This document shows, piece after piece, positions 47,946 to 55,981 of a stretch of 64,000 nt of DNA. The notes beneath the pieces were generated by a model. That model did not search any database and was not told the origin of the DNA. It saw nothing but the letters and a program-made list of their open reading frames with translations. Location: NCBI RefSeq assembly GCF_023920705.1, contig NZ_CP094657.1, positions 1,798,001 to 1,862,000 of the forward strand, written 5' to 3'. Position 1 is the first letter of the stretch. Every line of letters starts with the position of its first letter. The translations under genes and the position numbers were made by a program. The DNA comes from Acinetobacter sp. XS-4 (GTDB lineage: Bacteria > Pseudomonadota > Gammaproteobacteria > Pseudomonadales > Moraxellaceae).

Positions 47946-48062
47946 AAAAATACTTCTGTGTCGGGAAATGACATTAAATTGACATAATAGGAACTATTGC
48001 TGAAAGTTTTAATATGAAAAATATAAGGTGAAACTTAATTAGTTACAATAGGATTCACGATT

Positions 48063-48959
48063 ATGGAAATGGTAAAAACTCAAAGTGGTAGAAAGCCACT
48101 TGGTGCACAAGTCAATATCCCACCTCGCCGTATGGATTTTGATTTTTCCAAGGCACCACGCAATGGCTATGCAAATGATGAATATATGACAACATTTTGG
48201 GCTGCTTTCTCGGCACTATTTCCTAAAGGCGAATCATTCTTTGTAGAGGCTGTTCGGCCATATCGAAATCAGATTCATGATGAAATTCTTAAAGCTCAAA
48301 TTGCAGGCTTTATCGGCCAAGAAGCAATGCATAGTAAAGAACATATTTCATTTAATAAGTTTTTTGCAAAACAAGGTTATCCAATGGATAAATTGGACCA
48401 TGATGTCGGGAAACTTTTAAGTCTTATTCAAAAATATGCCCCATCTCGATTTCAACTGGCAATAACCGTATGTTTAGAACATTACACGGCAATTATTGCT
48501 GAATATTGCTTGAAAGCTGATGATATGCATCGTATGGCCGATCCAGAAATTCTAAAGATTTGGCTTTGGCATGCACTTGAAGAAAATGAACACAAGACAG
48601 TCGCTTTTGATGTCTATGAGACGGTTGGTGGATCTTACACAGAACGGGCCTTGGTTATGTTTCCAACAACAATAATTTTAGCATTTATGTTCCTTTGGTT
48701 TCATAGTCGTTTATTGGCTCATGATAAGCGCTTATTCAGCTTTAAAAAGAATTGGGCCGGAACTAAACATTTTTGGGGACGTGGAGGCATGTTTCAGGGA
48801 ATAGTTCCTCAGTTACTGGACTTTTTAAAACCTGATTTTCACCCAAAACAACATGACACCGATGAATTATTAGATTTATGGAGAGAGAAGCTTTTTGGAG
48901 AAAAGGGCATTTTAAATGAGCAACTTAATTCGGTTCAAAATAAAAAATTAGTATTTTAA
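48063..48959 (+). CDS. PF10118-type predicted metal-dependent hydrolase
   Basis: Protein of 298 residues paralogous to 37050-37907. Metal-ligand-like clusters: IGQEAMHSKEHISF, CLEHYTAIIAEY and HALEENEHKTVAFDVYE; a hydrophobic stretch near residue 205 (IILAFMFLWF) suggests membrane association. Controlled by the divergent AraC-type gene. Function unknown; co-occurrence with OYE and SDR genes in the other copy suggests lipid or ketone metabolism. Confidence 0.82.
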   Translation: MEMVKTQSGRKPLGAQVNIPPRRMDFDFSKAPRNGYANDEYMTTFWAAFSALFPKGESFFVEAVRPYRNQIHDEILKAQIAGFIGQEAMHSKEHISFNKFFAKQGYPMDKLDHDVGKLLSLIQKYAPSRFQLAITVCLEHYTAIIAEYCLKADDMHRMADPEILKIWLWHALEENEHKTVAFDVYETVGGSYTERALVMFPTTIILAFMFLWFHSRLLAHDKRLFSFKKNWAGTKHFWGRGGMFQGIVPQLLDFLKPDFHPKQHDTDELLDLWREKLFGEKGILNEQLNSVQNKKLVF

Positions 48960-49113
48960 AAAGATATATTTCTTTTGTTTAATAGAGCAAAAATAAAAGA
49001 AATGTCTTATTTATTGACTAAACTGCCTGAATATAAAACTTAATGAATAAAAAATTAATTTTTATTACATCAATAATTCAAACATTCTGTTAACAGAGAA
49101 AAGAGGACAACAT

Positions 49114-49971
49114 ATGAAAAATAATATTCTAAAATATTCTAAAGTATTAGGAATATTTTCCGTAGCACTAATTACGATATCCAGTCTAACTGGATGTAAT
49201 GATAGCTCAGACTCTAAATCTGAAAGTATTAAGCCAGAACCTACAAATACCTCAAAAGGAAAATTTATCCCAATTTATGAGCCAGCAACTAATGCAGAAA
49301 ATAGGGTTGAGGAAAATTTGTGGCGTAGCCGAAAGTTGTTAGAAGGTTATACTGAAGAAATGAATGATTTTGTCAATATTCCTAATGATATCAAAGTAGT
49401 TGCAAAAGAATGTAAAGAGGCTAATGCATTCTACGATAGTGATAAAAACACAATTGAACTTTGTTATGAATTGGGAGTAGAAGAGAGAAAAATGTTCACG
49501 GAGGAAGGTGATTCTGGTGTAAATCTCGAAAATGAGCTATATCAAAGCGCTGTGGGGACGTTATTTCATGAGGCTGGACACGCACTTATTGCAGAACTTG
49601 ATTTAAAAATAACTGGTAGAGAAGAGGACGTAGCTGATCAATTGGCAGCATACATCCTAACATATAATGATGAAGATAAAGATTATCTGATTACAGTTGC
49701 AGATACGTATGGCCTTGCTGCACAAAGAGCTACATCATTGGATGATTTGCCATTTTATGATTCGCACTCATTAGATGCACAGAGAGCTACAAATTTTCTA
49801 TGTTATGTTTATGGGTCTGATATGAAAGGCTTCCAAAATCTTATAGATGATGGCGTGCTGAACAAAGAACGTGCTGTGGATTGTGAGCATGAATATCAAC
49901 AAATAGTTGATGCTTGGGATTTTTTACTAGGCCCTTATTTCAAGAATCAATCTAAAAACAATATTTCTTAA
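49114..49971 (+). CDS. DUF4344-like metallopeptidase lipoprotein
   Basis: Lipoprotein of 285 residues (lipobox SSLTGC, Cys about residue 28). The zinc motif HEAGHALIAELD with a downstream REEDVADQLAAYIL acidic region matches the putative metallopeptidase family DUF4344. RGACAAC-type ribosome site (AGAGGACAAC) precedes the ATG. Single gene, followed by a hairpin. Cellular target unknown; the envelope location is inferred from the lipobox. Confidence 0.82.
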   Translation: MKNNILKYSKVLGIFSVALITISSLTGCNDSSDSKSESIKPEPTNTSKGKFIPIYEPATNAENRVEENLWRSRKLLEGYTEEMNDFVNIPNDIKVVAKECKEANAFYDSDKNTIELCYELGVEERKMFTEEGDSGVNLENELYQSAVGTLFHEAGHALIAELDLKITGREEDVADQLAAYILTYNDEDKDYLITVADTYGLAAQRATSLDDLPFYDSHSLDAQRATNFLCYVYGSDMKGFQNLIDDGVLNKERAVDCEHEYQQIVDAWDFLLGPYFKNQSKNNIS

Positions 49972-50005
49972 ATTTCGAGTTCGTATTCATCCCGCTTATT
50001 TTTTT

Positions 50006-50035
50006 GCTGTGCATTCTGCTATTAGGGTGCACAGC
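50006..50035 (+). terminator. Hairpin after the metallopeptidase gene
   Basis: Stem GCTGTGCA / TGCACAGC with a 14-nt loop, 35 bp after the stop. No T-run follows. It shares GTGCATTCTGCTA with the hairpin at 57456-57481. Confidence 0.6.
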
Positions 50036-50211
50036 TCATACATTTCATAAGAATATGTATATTGAGCGCCATGTACCATCTTTATCCAACAGGACTAAAA
50101 ATATTTTTAGTAAGCAATACTGTTTTATTAAGTTGATATTTAAGATTTACCTTAATTGTGTAATTAAATGAAAAACAATAATTAATTAAATAATTTCTAG
50201 CCAATATTACA

Positions 50212-50240
50212 TTGACACCTTAAATATTGCAGATTACCAT
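50212..50240 (+). promoter_or_regulatory. Candidate promoter of the structured RNA
   Basis: -35 TTGACA, 17-bp spacer, -10 TACCAT, directly in front of the first hairpin of the structured RNA. Consensus -35 and ideal spacing; -10 moderate. Confidence 0.6.
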
Positions 50241-50245
50241 TTGCG

Positions 50246-50430
50246 GGCTGGCCTACATTGCCAGTCGGTTTTGACGGACCGTTTATTCGACCACATCAGA
50301 TTATTCTTTCTGAGGAATAGTTTCATGTGCGCACCTCGTTCCCTCCCGTAGCGGTAGGACGGGAGTGGGACACTTTCGAGTGTGCTGGATGTCGAAACCA
50401 GTCCGTCAACCCGTTTCCGTTCTGCCACCA
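50246..50430 (+). ncRNA. Highly structured RNA, C4 antisense RNA-like
   Basis: A GC-richer island in AT-rich surroundings, with no convincing protein frame, that folds well by eye. Hairpin GGCTGGC/GCCAGTC (50246-50266); a closing helix TTGACGGAC (50271-50279) with GTCCGTCAA (50401-50409); inside it CTCCCGT/ACGGGAG (50343-50365) and a UUCG-capped ACACT/AGTGT hairpin (50370-50383). Then GTTCTGCC (50419-50426) is exactly complementary to GGCAGAAC (50447-50454), just before the ribosome site of an 18-codon ORF. This matches the logic of the phage P1/P4 C4 antisense RNA, which pairs with a leader downstream in the same transcript. The C4 name is a resemblance; the structure itself is seen. Confidence 0.6.
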
Positions 50431-50454
50431 TAATTTATAATGTTTCGGCAGAAC
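50419..50454 (+). promoter_or_regulatory. Complementary pair flanking the small ORF leader
   Basis: GTTCTGCC (50419-50426) and GGCAGAAC (50447-50454) are perfectly complementary over 8 bp, 20 nt apart. They can form a local hairpin or allow a processed upstream RNA to pair in trans with the leader nine bases before AAGGAG. Confidence 0.6.
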
Positions 50455-50476
50455 TCCCAAAAGAAGGAGTTGGCCC

Positions 50477-50533
50477 ATGCACATTCATAAATTATTGGCA
50501 GTCATTGTCAAAATCTATATCGACACAACTTAA
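50477..50533 (+). CDS. Small hydrophobic peptide ORF (18 aa)
   Basis: ATG at 50477 is preceded by AAGGAG (50464-50469) at 7-nt spacing, one of the best ribosome sites in the window, and encodes MHIHKLLAVIVKIYIDTT before a TAA. The core LLAVIVKIYI is hydrophobic like type I toxin peptides, though shorter and flanked by His and Asp. The leader is complementary to the structured RNA just upstream. It could instead be a leader peptide of a remnant phage immunity operon. No known homologue is recalled. Whether it is translated is untested. Confidence 0.45.
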   Translation: MHIHKLLAVIVKIYIDTT

Positions 50534-50727
50534 ATCACTTTAAAACAGTTTGATCGCTATTACGCTTATCGGACTTTAAATCGTCACGACTAAAAAACTT
50601 AATCAACAATGAAACTTGAGATGTGCCAAGCACAGTCTTTATGGCTTTGCTATGCCTTTTTTCTCCCAGAAAGGGTAATGGCTTTTAGATCTCTTTAGAA
50701 ACAACAAGAATGTATAACGGTAAAATT

Positions 50728-51288
50728 ATGCCAACTTTAGAAACATCTTCCAAAAAATTACAGGTTATTCACACTGCAATAGAGCTGTTCAATCTCTATG
50801 GATTCCACAATACGGGCGTGGACTTAATTGCTAAAGAATCCAAAATTCCTAAAGCCACTTTTTATAACTACTTTCATTCAAAAGAGCAGCTTGTTGAAAG
50901 GTGCGTATCTTTTCAAAAAAGCCGATTGAAAGAAGAGGTGCTGGCAATTATTTATTCAAGCCGTTACCGAACCCCAAACGATAAACTCAAAGAGATTATT
51001 GTTTTACATGTCAATTTTAATAGTCTGTACTATCTATTACTTAAAGCCATTTTTGAAATTAAACAGATTTACTCTCAGGCCTACCACATGGCAATTGAGT
51101 ATAGAAAATGGCTGCTTCGAGAACTTTTTGATTTAGTTTTTAGTTTGGAAAACTGCACACTAAAACCCGATGCCAACATGGTTTTAAACTTAATCGATGG
51201 TTTGATGTTTCAGATTTTAAGCTCAAAAAGTTTAGAAGAGAGGGATGTGGTGGTAGGGAGGTTTTTTGGTGGGAAATTAAATAAATAA
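50728..51288 (+). CDS. TetR-family regulator
   Basis: TetR-type regulator of 186 residues from MPTLETSSKKLQVIHTAIEL, with HTH GVDLIAKESKIPKATFYNYF and HSKEQLVERCV. An alternative ATG at 50710 adds six residues; neither start has a strong ribosome site. The C-terminal domain is not diagnostic. It follows the structured RNA/small ORF region by about 195 bp and precedes AT-rich genes of unknown function, and its target is not evident. Confidence 0.8.
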   Translation: MPTLETSSKKLQVIHTAIELFNLYGFHNTGVDLIAKESKIPKATFYNYFHSKEQLVERCVSFQKSRLKEEVLAIIYSSRYRTPNDKLKEIIVLHVNFNSLYYLLLKAIFEIKQIYSQAYHMAIEYRKWLLRELFDLVFSLENCTLKPDANMVLNLIDGLMFQILSSKSLEERDVVVGRFFGGKLNK

Positions 51289-51395
51289 TTCCACAAAGAT
51301 AAATTATAGTTTATAAAGCTAATTTTAAAGTAAAGTTAAAAGTATCAAATCTTTATAACTATTTTGAATGGATAGAAAGCCAATAAGGTTATTTT

Positions 51396-52238
51396 ATGAA
51401 AGCAATAAGAGAATTAAATAAATTATTAAAATGTTATAAAACATATAGTATTGAAAGTTTGGTTCATTCATTAAAATTTTATCAAAAACATATACTAGAG
51501 ACCTTAGATGGAAAAGATATACTTTTTCCCTATCATATAGTGGGTATGTCTATACCTTATGCCCAATTGGCATTCTTAAAAATTGAAAATAATAATGCAG
51601 ATACAGATGCTTTAAATAGTTTAAATCTTGCTTTGATGTATGCTGAAGTGGGAAGAGAATTACAATTAAAAGATTTCAAAATAAAACCTTTAGATAAAAT
51701 GAATGTACATGAGTTAAAGAAGTATTTTTCAGAATTTTCTGCACTACTTTTTTGGGCGATTCTATTAAATAATAAAAATTTAGCAAAGAAATTAGCACGC
51801 CAAGTGAAGTTTTGCTTACAACAACAATTTCTATCTGACTTTCCTTTAAGTTATGACTATTTTTCATTATGGGCTTATTACAAATGGATTAATGAAGAAT
51901 TTACATTAGAAGCAAAAATAGGCGGAAAATTTAAAGATTTGATAGATAATTGGTCATGTGACTCAGTATTTTTAGAACCATTACTCATAGATATAGCAAA
52001 TTTACACTGCGAAGAATTAATAGATAATGATTTACGTAAGTATCCTCCAAAATTTATTTTCCCTCCGTTTACTTTATTGCCACTTGAAATTCATGTGATT
52101 AATAAATTAAGAGCATTAGATGAATTAGAGGAAATATCTTTAAATCATCCTTTAATGAACACTCATTCAGCAAAAATTAAAGAATTTGAAGTGATAGCTG
52201 ATGATTTGATTGAAACGATACAGATAAATTTTTTGTAG
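51396..52238 (+). CDS. Hypothetical protein, AT-rich
   Basis: ORF of 280 residues with AAGG upstream of the ATG. I do not recognise the family. The protein is mostly helical by composition, rich in Leu, Lys, Asn and Phe, with no signal peptide or clear membrane segment and a few Cys (WSCDSV, NLHCEELI). Base composition is clearly more AT-rich than the catabolic genes, suggesting transfer. Size and style recall orphan immunity proteins of polymorphic toxin systems, but no toxin gene is adjacent, so this is only a thought. Confidence 0.7.
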   Translation: MKAIRELNKLLKCYKTYSIESLVHSLKFYQKHILETLDGKDILFPYHIVGMSIPYAQLAFLKIENNNADTDALNSLNLALMYAEVGRELQLKDFKIKPLDKMNVHELKKYFSEFSALLFWAILLNNKNLAKKLARQVKFCLQQQFLSDFPLSYDYFSLWAYYKWINEEFTLEAKIGGKFKDLIDNWSCDSVFLEPLLIDIANLHCEELIDNDLRKYPPKFIFPPFTLLPLEIHVINKLRALDELEEISLNHPLMNTHSAKIKEFEVIADDLIETIQINFL

Positions 52239-52264
52239 CTGAATAGGCTAACTATAAAGTGTTG

Positions 52265-52295
52265 TTGCAGACTCTTGGATTACAAGAGGGTGCAA
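52265..52295. other. Hairpin with internal loop
   Basis: TTGCA-GA-CTCTTG / CAAGAG-GG-TGCAA around a 5-nt loop, just after the gene at 51396-52238; no T-run. Confidence 0.55.
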
Positions 52296-52343
52296 TGCTA
52301 AATATAGGTATAATTTTATGAATTTCTTGATAAAGTTGAATTG

Positions 52344-52366
52344 TAGCCATCACTTAGGAATGGCTA
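52344..52366. other. Hairpin in the leader of the membrane protein gene
   Basis: TAGCCAT / ATGGCTA with a 9-nt loop, about 32 bp before the ATG at 52398. Confidence 0.5.
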
Positions 52367-52397
52367 TGTATAGATTGGATATACTGCAGTGCAAATT

Positions 52398-53093
52398 ATG
52401 ATTGAACCATCAGTTCTTAGAGCCAAATCGCCATTTTTTATTATTGCTAAAAATTTCTTTATTTTTGGATTGCTTTGGATTTTATCTTCATTCTTGTATG
52501 GTGTTTTTGACTATGAGTCATATTCTTCCATATTTATTTATCTAATTAGTTTCTATGCTACTTATTTTTTTGGATATTTAATATCTAAACCTATTGTTTT
52601 AGACCTTGACTTTAATACTCTTAATCGAGTTAAGTTTTTAAGCCTTATATTTTTTGCTCTTTATTATATAATAATACCTCTACGGTTCTTTCTATTTGAT
52701 ATTAATAATGATTTATATGGTTTTAGACTTGGATTTGGATTCATTTTTCCATTCTGGACACTAACCCCAATTTTTATCACTAATCTGAAGAATAAGTTTT
52801 ATATTTATTTATGTGCCTTGCTATGTGCTCTAGAAGTAATTTTTTGGGTAATGTTTTTTAAAATGAGTGAGTCTGAATTTTACAAGAGACCTTCATTTGT
52901 TGCTATGTTCACAAGTTCTCTTATATTCGCCTTAACTTTTCCTTGGTATTTATCTTGGCTAAGAGAAATAGACATCAATAAATGGGTTTTACCATTCTTT
53001 TTTAAAGAAGATAGATTTATATCTAAACTTATATCATGGGTAGTAATAGGACTTGGTAGTTTATTTATGTTTTTATTCTATCTTTTCTTTTAA
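52398..53093 (+). CDS. Hypothetical integral membrane protein
   Basis: Protein of about 231 residues, very rich in Phe, Ile, Leu and Tyr, with about six to seven predicted membrane segments (for example FFIFGLLWILSSFLYG, FLSLIFFALYYIIIPLRFF, WVVIGLGSLFMFLFYLFF). No family recognised. Start uncertain: a GTG at 52389 and the ATG at 52398 are both possible, and neither has a good ribosome site. Strongly AT-rich, with the preceding ORF, and probably foreign. Confidence 0.7.
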   Translation: MIEPSVLRAKSPFFIIAKNFFIFGLLWILSSFLYGVFDYESYSSIFIYLISFYATYFFGYLISKPIVLDLDFNTLNRVKFLSLIFFALYYIIIPLRFFLFDINNDLYGFRLGFGFIFPFWTLTPIFITNLKNKFYIYLCALLCALEVIFWVMFFKMSESEFYKRPSFVAMFTSSLIFALTFPWYLSWLREIDINKWVLPFFFKEDRFISKLISWVVIGLGSLFMFLFYLFF

Positions 53094-53129
53094 TAAAGCA
53101 ATTAACAACCAAGAAAAAGGGTTAATTTT

Positions 53130-53438
53130 ATGACTTTTAATAAATTTATTTTTCTAATTTCAGGTTTTATTGTTTTAAGTAGCATTGGGTGTGCAACTAA
53201 TGAACCTAAAGAAAACCCATTAGAGGTAAAGCCGAAAGATGCCTATTGCAATCCCAGTGATGCTAAAAAGCTTATAGGGCAATCTCTTCCGAGTGAGGAA
53301 GAATTAAAAGCAAGGACTAATGCGGGAGTGGTACGAATTTCCCATACAGGTCAATCTGTGAGAACAGACTTACATTATGATCGACTGAGTGTTGTGATAA
53401 ATAATGAATCTAAGATAGTCTATTCGAACTGTAGTTAG
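53130..53438 (+). CDS. I78-family peptidase-inhibitor-like lipoprotein
   Basis: Lipoprotein of 102 residues (lipobox SSIGC). The C-terminal 65 residues show the I78 inhibitor pattern: a Cys near the start (AYCNPSDAKKLIGQ), ELKARTNAGVVRISHTG, then LHYDRLSVVINNESKIV and a final Cys. I78 proteins are small inhibitors of serine proteases; family members in Acinetobacter are often envelope lipoproteins. AAGGG precedes the ATG. A related protein is encoded just downstream. Confidence 0.8.
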   Translation: MTFNKFIFLISGFIVLSSIGCATNEPKENPLEVKPKDAYCNPSDAKKLIGQSLPSEEELKARTNAGVVRISHTGQSVRTDLHYDRLSVVINNESKIVYSNCS

Positions 53439-53496
53439 AATGATAATAGAATTAAAGTCTTCAATTAAGTTCTTAAATTGTTGAGAATATTCTGGC

Positions 53497-53546
53497 AGAG
53501 AAAGCTCCTCTACACTAAATGTCGATTATTCGCAGTGGCTTTCTCT
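53497..53546 (+). terminator. Hairpin between the two I78 genes
   Basis: Stem AGAGAAAGC / GCTTTCTCT with a 32-nt loop and a short T-rich tail; the loop can form a small inner stem. Probable terminator of the first I78 gene. Confidence 0.55.
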
Positions 53547-53600
53547 CTTTTAACTCATGATATATTGCTATAAATTGAATAATTAATAAAGTTAATAAGT

Positions 53601-53960
53601 ATGGAAAGATATATTTTTATAGGACTCGTGATGAGCCTGCTTTCAGCATGTTCAAATAATGTATTAAACCCTGAAACTTCTAAACAAGTTCAAGCGCAGC
53701 CACAAGAGAAAAAAGTCAAGCCTCCAGTCCTTGGCACAAGTCAAACATGGGACTCATCTTTTGACTGTGATCCAATTAAAGTTAAAAATCTTATAGGTAA
53801 AACTGGCTTAACAGAAAAACAGGTTCTATCGATGACCAATGCTCGAACTTATCGAAGTGCTTACCCAGGAGAAGCGGTAACTGAAGAATTCCGCCCAGAT
53901 CGAGTTACTGTAGTAATTGATCCAAAAACAAAACGAATAATAGCTAGTGCATGTGGCTAA
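53601..53960 (+). CDS. I78-family peptidase-inhibitor-like lipoprotein
   Basis: Lipoprotein of 119 residues (lipobox LLSAC). Domain pattern as in the preceding gene: SFDCDPIKVKNLIGKTGLT, MTNARTYRSAYPGEAV, EFRPDRVTVVIDPKTKRI and SACG at the end, with paired cysteines. This copy is closer to the canonical I78 consensus (RPDRVTV). The linker before the domain is Pro/Lys/Gln-rich. It may protect the cell against its own or foreign proteases; that is family knowledge, not seen here. Confidence 0.82.
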   Translation: MERYIFIGLVMSLLSACSNNVLNPETSKQVQAQPQEKKVKPPVLGTSQTWDSSFDCDPIKVKNLIGKTGLTEKQVLSMTNARTYRSAYPGEAVTEEFRPDRVTVVIDPKTKRIIASACG

Positions 53961-54159
53961 CTTAAGCAAAAAAATAATCGTTCATAATATTTTGTTTTAT
54001 AAATTGTAATTTTCTGATTTTTTATTATAAATTAAATATTTAATGATGAAGTGTTAAAGAATATCTTAAGGTTATGCAGCTCATAGCTAAATTTTGGTTG
54101 GTTTTTATATAAAGAATATATCGTTATATTTTAACCTTATTTCTGATTAGAAGGTAAAA

Positions 54160-54777
54160 GTGAAAAAAATATTAGCGCTAACAATTTTAATTTCATCATC
54201 TTGTACATTTGCTGCATCAAATGAGGGAGTTGAGCAGGACATCAGAAGCTATTTTTTATTGCATGGCGTAAGTACAGCAGAAGCAAATAAAGCATTATTT
54301 TTAGAAGCTAACAGAGACTCTGCACTCGACGCTATTGAAAAAGAATTCAAAGGGCGTATAGGTGGTATTTATGTGGAAAATGTACCTACATATAAAATTG
54401 TGGTCAGAGTCAAAGGTTATGGCCAAAATGAGAAACGCAATATAGTAGTAGGAAATACAATTTCTAAAAGTGATTTGCCTATTGATATTCAATATGGGGC
54501 AAAAGAAACAAGAGAGGTTGCTAAAGGTCAGATAAATAAAGCCGCAAAATTAGCCAATAAATATTTTTCTAAGGTTCAAACTGTTGAGTATGATGAAAAA
54601 AGCGGAAATATTTATGTACGTGTAAATGGTAAACAAACAACTGAGAGTCAAAGAAAAATAAATCAGGTCAAAGCAGCTTGGAATAACGCGAATCTGCCAT
54701 TAGAAATTAATTTAGTTAACTGGTCTGTAAAGCCTCTTGTTGATACTAATAACGGGGCTTTAGCCTTTAAAAGGTAG
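54160..54777 (+). CDS. Hypothetical secreted protein
   Basis: Protein of 205 residues starting with GTG after AAGGT. Signal peptide ILALTILISSSCTFAAS, so probably periplasmic or secreted. The segments VPTYKIVVRVKGYGQNE and VQTVEYDEKSGNIYVRV recall prodomain-like modules found in front of secreted serine proteases, but no protease domain follows. Function not recognised; the neighbouring I78-type inhibitor genes make a protease-related theme attractive but unproven. Confidence 0.7.
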   Translation: MKKILALTILISSSCTFAASNEGVEQDIRSYFLLHGVSTAEANKALFLEANRDSALDAIEKEFKGRIGGIYVENVPTYKIVVRVKGYGQNEKRNIVVGNTISKSDLPIDIQYGAKETREVAKGQINKAAKLANKYFSKVQTVEYDEKSGNIYVRVNGKQTTESQRKINQVKAAWNNANLPLEINLVNWSVKPLVDTNNGALAFKR

Positions 54778-54782
54778 GTAAG

Positions 54783-55118
54783 TTAACTCTCATTTTGTGA
54801 GTATTTGGGCTGAATTTGATTCAAACTATCTGCTGGATTCTTCTCACGCGTATGTGATACTTGAATATTTTCAATATGAATAATTCGATCATATTCAACA
54901 TCTTTTAAATGTTCAGGTGCTAATTCTGGATATAACATATAAAAATGCATTTTTATATTAAGGGCATGATCGAGTAAAAAAGCAGATTCGGTGCTGTAGT
55001 ATTTATCATTTTGAAAGCATTCATAAGTCGACTCTAAAAGCTCTTTTATCGAGTCATCAAGATTCTTAAGTTTTTCATTAATCGAATTTAAATCATTCCT
55101 TGATGGTTTTGTTTTCAT
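54783..55118 (-). CDS. Hypothetical protein
   Basis: ORF of 111 residues, acidic and polar, probably helical in its first half (LNSINEKLKNLDDSIKELLE). No signal peptide, no known motif. Converges with the preceding gene with a 5-bp gap. Could be real because of length, codon use and a plausible start, but nothing supports a function. Confidence 0.6.
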   Translation of the reverse strand: MKTKPSRNDLNSINEKLKNLDDSIKELLESTYECFQNDKYYSTESAFLLDHALNIKMHFYMLYPELAPEHLKDVEYDRIIHIENIQVSHTREKNPADSLNQIQPKYSQNES

Positions 55119-55266
55119 TTTTATCTCGCATTTTAAATTTAAAAAGTCTTATGAGAAAAAGTATCCACACTTTTACCTAAGACTACTGAAAAATCACTCG
55201 AAGTAGAATGAGTACCCCCTTAATGAGGGCTTTTATCATCATGATAGTTTTTTAACCTAAAAGCAG

Positions 55267-55887
55267 CTACTTTCCTGATACAGCTATTGCTGTTTCTAGC
55301 ACATTATCGATCATGATATTGAGTTCATCATTACTCAAATGACTAAATTGTCCGTCAATAATTAAATAGCTTAGACCATGAACCATTCCCCAAGCTAATC
55401 TTGCCATAGTTTGACTCTGTGCAGCATCGACGGGGGCATCAAATGCTGTTGCCGCTGCGTATACCATTCCCGTATAGAATAAATTTGTCATAGATTTTAA
55501 TTTTTCATCATCTTGAGCGACAGTAAACTGGCTATACATCAGTCTAAATAAAGATGGGTTTTTAATAGCAAAATATATGTATTCTTTCCCTGAGTTTAAA
55601 AAACCGTCTTTTGGATTGGTTGCATTATGAATAGCGTGCGCCTGAGCTTCTATTAATTGCTCAAATCCATAGATGGCTAAAGCAGTCAGTAATTCTTCTT
55701 TATTTGCAAAATGTCTGTAAACCGCGTTTGGGGATACTCCAATCATGCGGGTCAATTCTCGCATACTAAAATCAACACCATGACTAGACTCTAATAATTG
55801 TAAGCCATTAATAAGTAAAGCTTCTCTCAAATTACCATGGTGATAGCTAGAAGTTGGATTTATGCTCGATGTTGACACTATGAACAT
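55267..55887 (-). CDS. TetR-family regulator of the carotenoid-oxygenase-like gene
   Basis: TetR-type repressor of 206 residues: HTH SMRELTRMIGVSPNAVYRHF and FANKEELLTALAIYG, preceded by SSYHHGNLREALLINGLQLL. The C-terminal domain is of the TetR_C type seen with WHG motifs (LAWGMVHGLSYLII). Divergent from the oxygenase gene; the shared region carries the palindrome GTATACAGTGTATAC. Confidence 0.87.
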   Translation of the reverse strand: MFIVSTSSINPTSSYHHGNLREALLINGLQLLESSHGVDFSMRELTRMIGVSPNAVYRHFANKEELLTALAIYGFEQLIEAQAHAIHNATNPKDGFLNSGKEYIYFAIKNPSLFRLMYSQFTVAQDDEKLKSMTNLFYTGMVYAAATAFDAPVDAAQSQTMARLAWGMVHGLSYLIIDGQFSHLSNDELNIMIDNVLETAIAVSGK

Positions 55888-55907
55888 CCTCGTGTAATTT
55901 TAATTAA

Positions 55908-55922
55908 GTATACAGTGTATAC
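55908..55922. promoter_or_regulatory. TetR-type operator
   Basis: GTATAC-AGT-GTATAC in the divergent region between the TetR gene and the carotenoid-oxygenase gene, 20 bp upstream of the TetR start and 60 bp before the oxygenase start. Confidence 0.65.
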
Positions 55923-55981
55923 ATTCGTTGATACATACTGGAATTATACAAAAAATTAATCAGCAGGTAGGATGTAATCGA

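Larger units (their letters stand above)
49972..50245. other. Spacer between the metallopeptidase gene and the structured RNA
   Basis: AT-rich, no ORF. It contains the hairpin at 50006-50035 and, at its end, the candidate promoter of the structured RNA. Confidence 0.5.

Noticed and set aside
50234..50431. Open frame of 65 codons on the minus strand
   Set aside because: It coincides with the structured RNA, has no ribosome site, and the pattern of perfect stems explains the sequence better than a protein.
51310..51340. AAAGCTAATTTTAAAG resembling the MerR dyad
   Set aside because: Arms do not match well and no TTGAC-type -35 is present; probably chance in AT-rich DNA.
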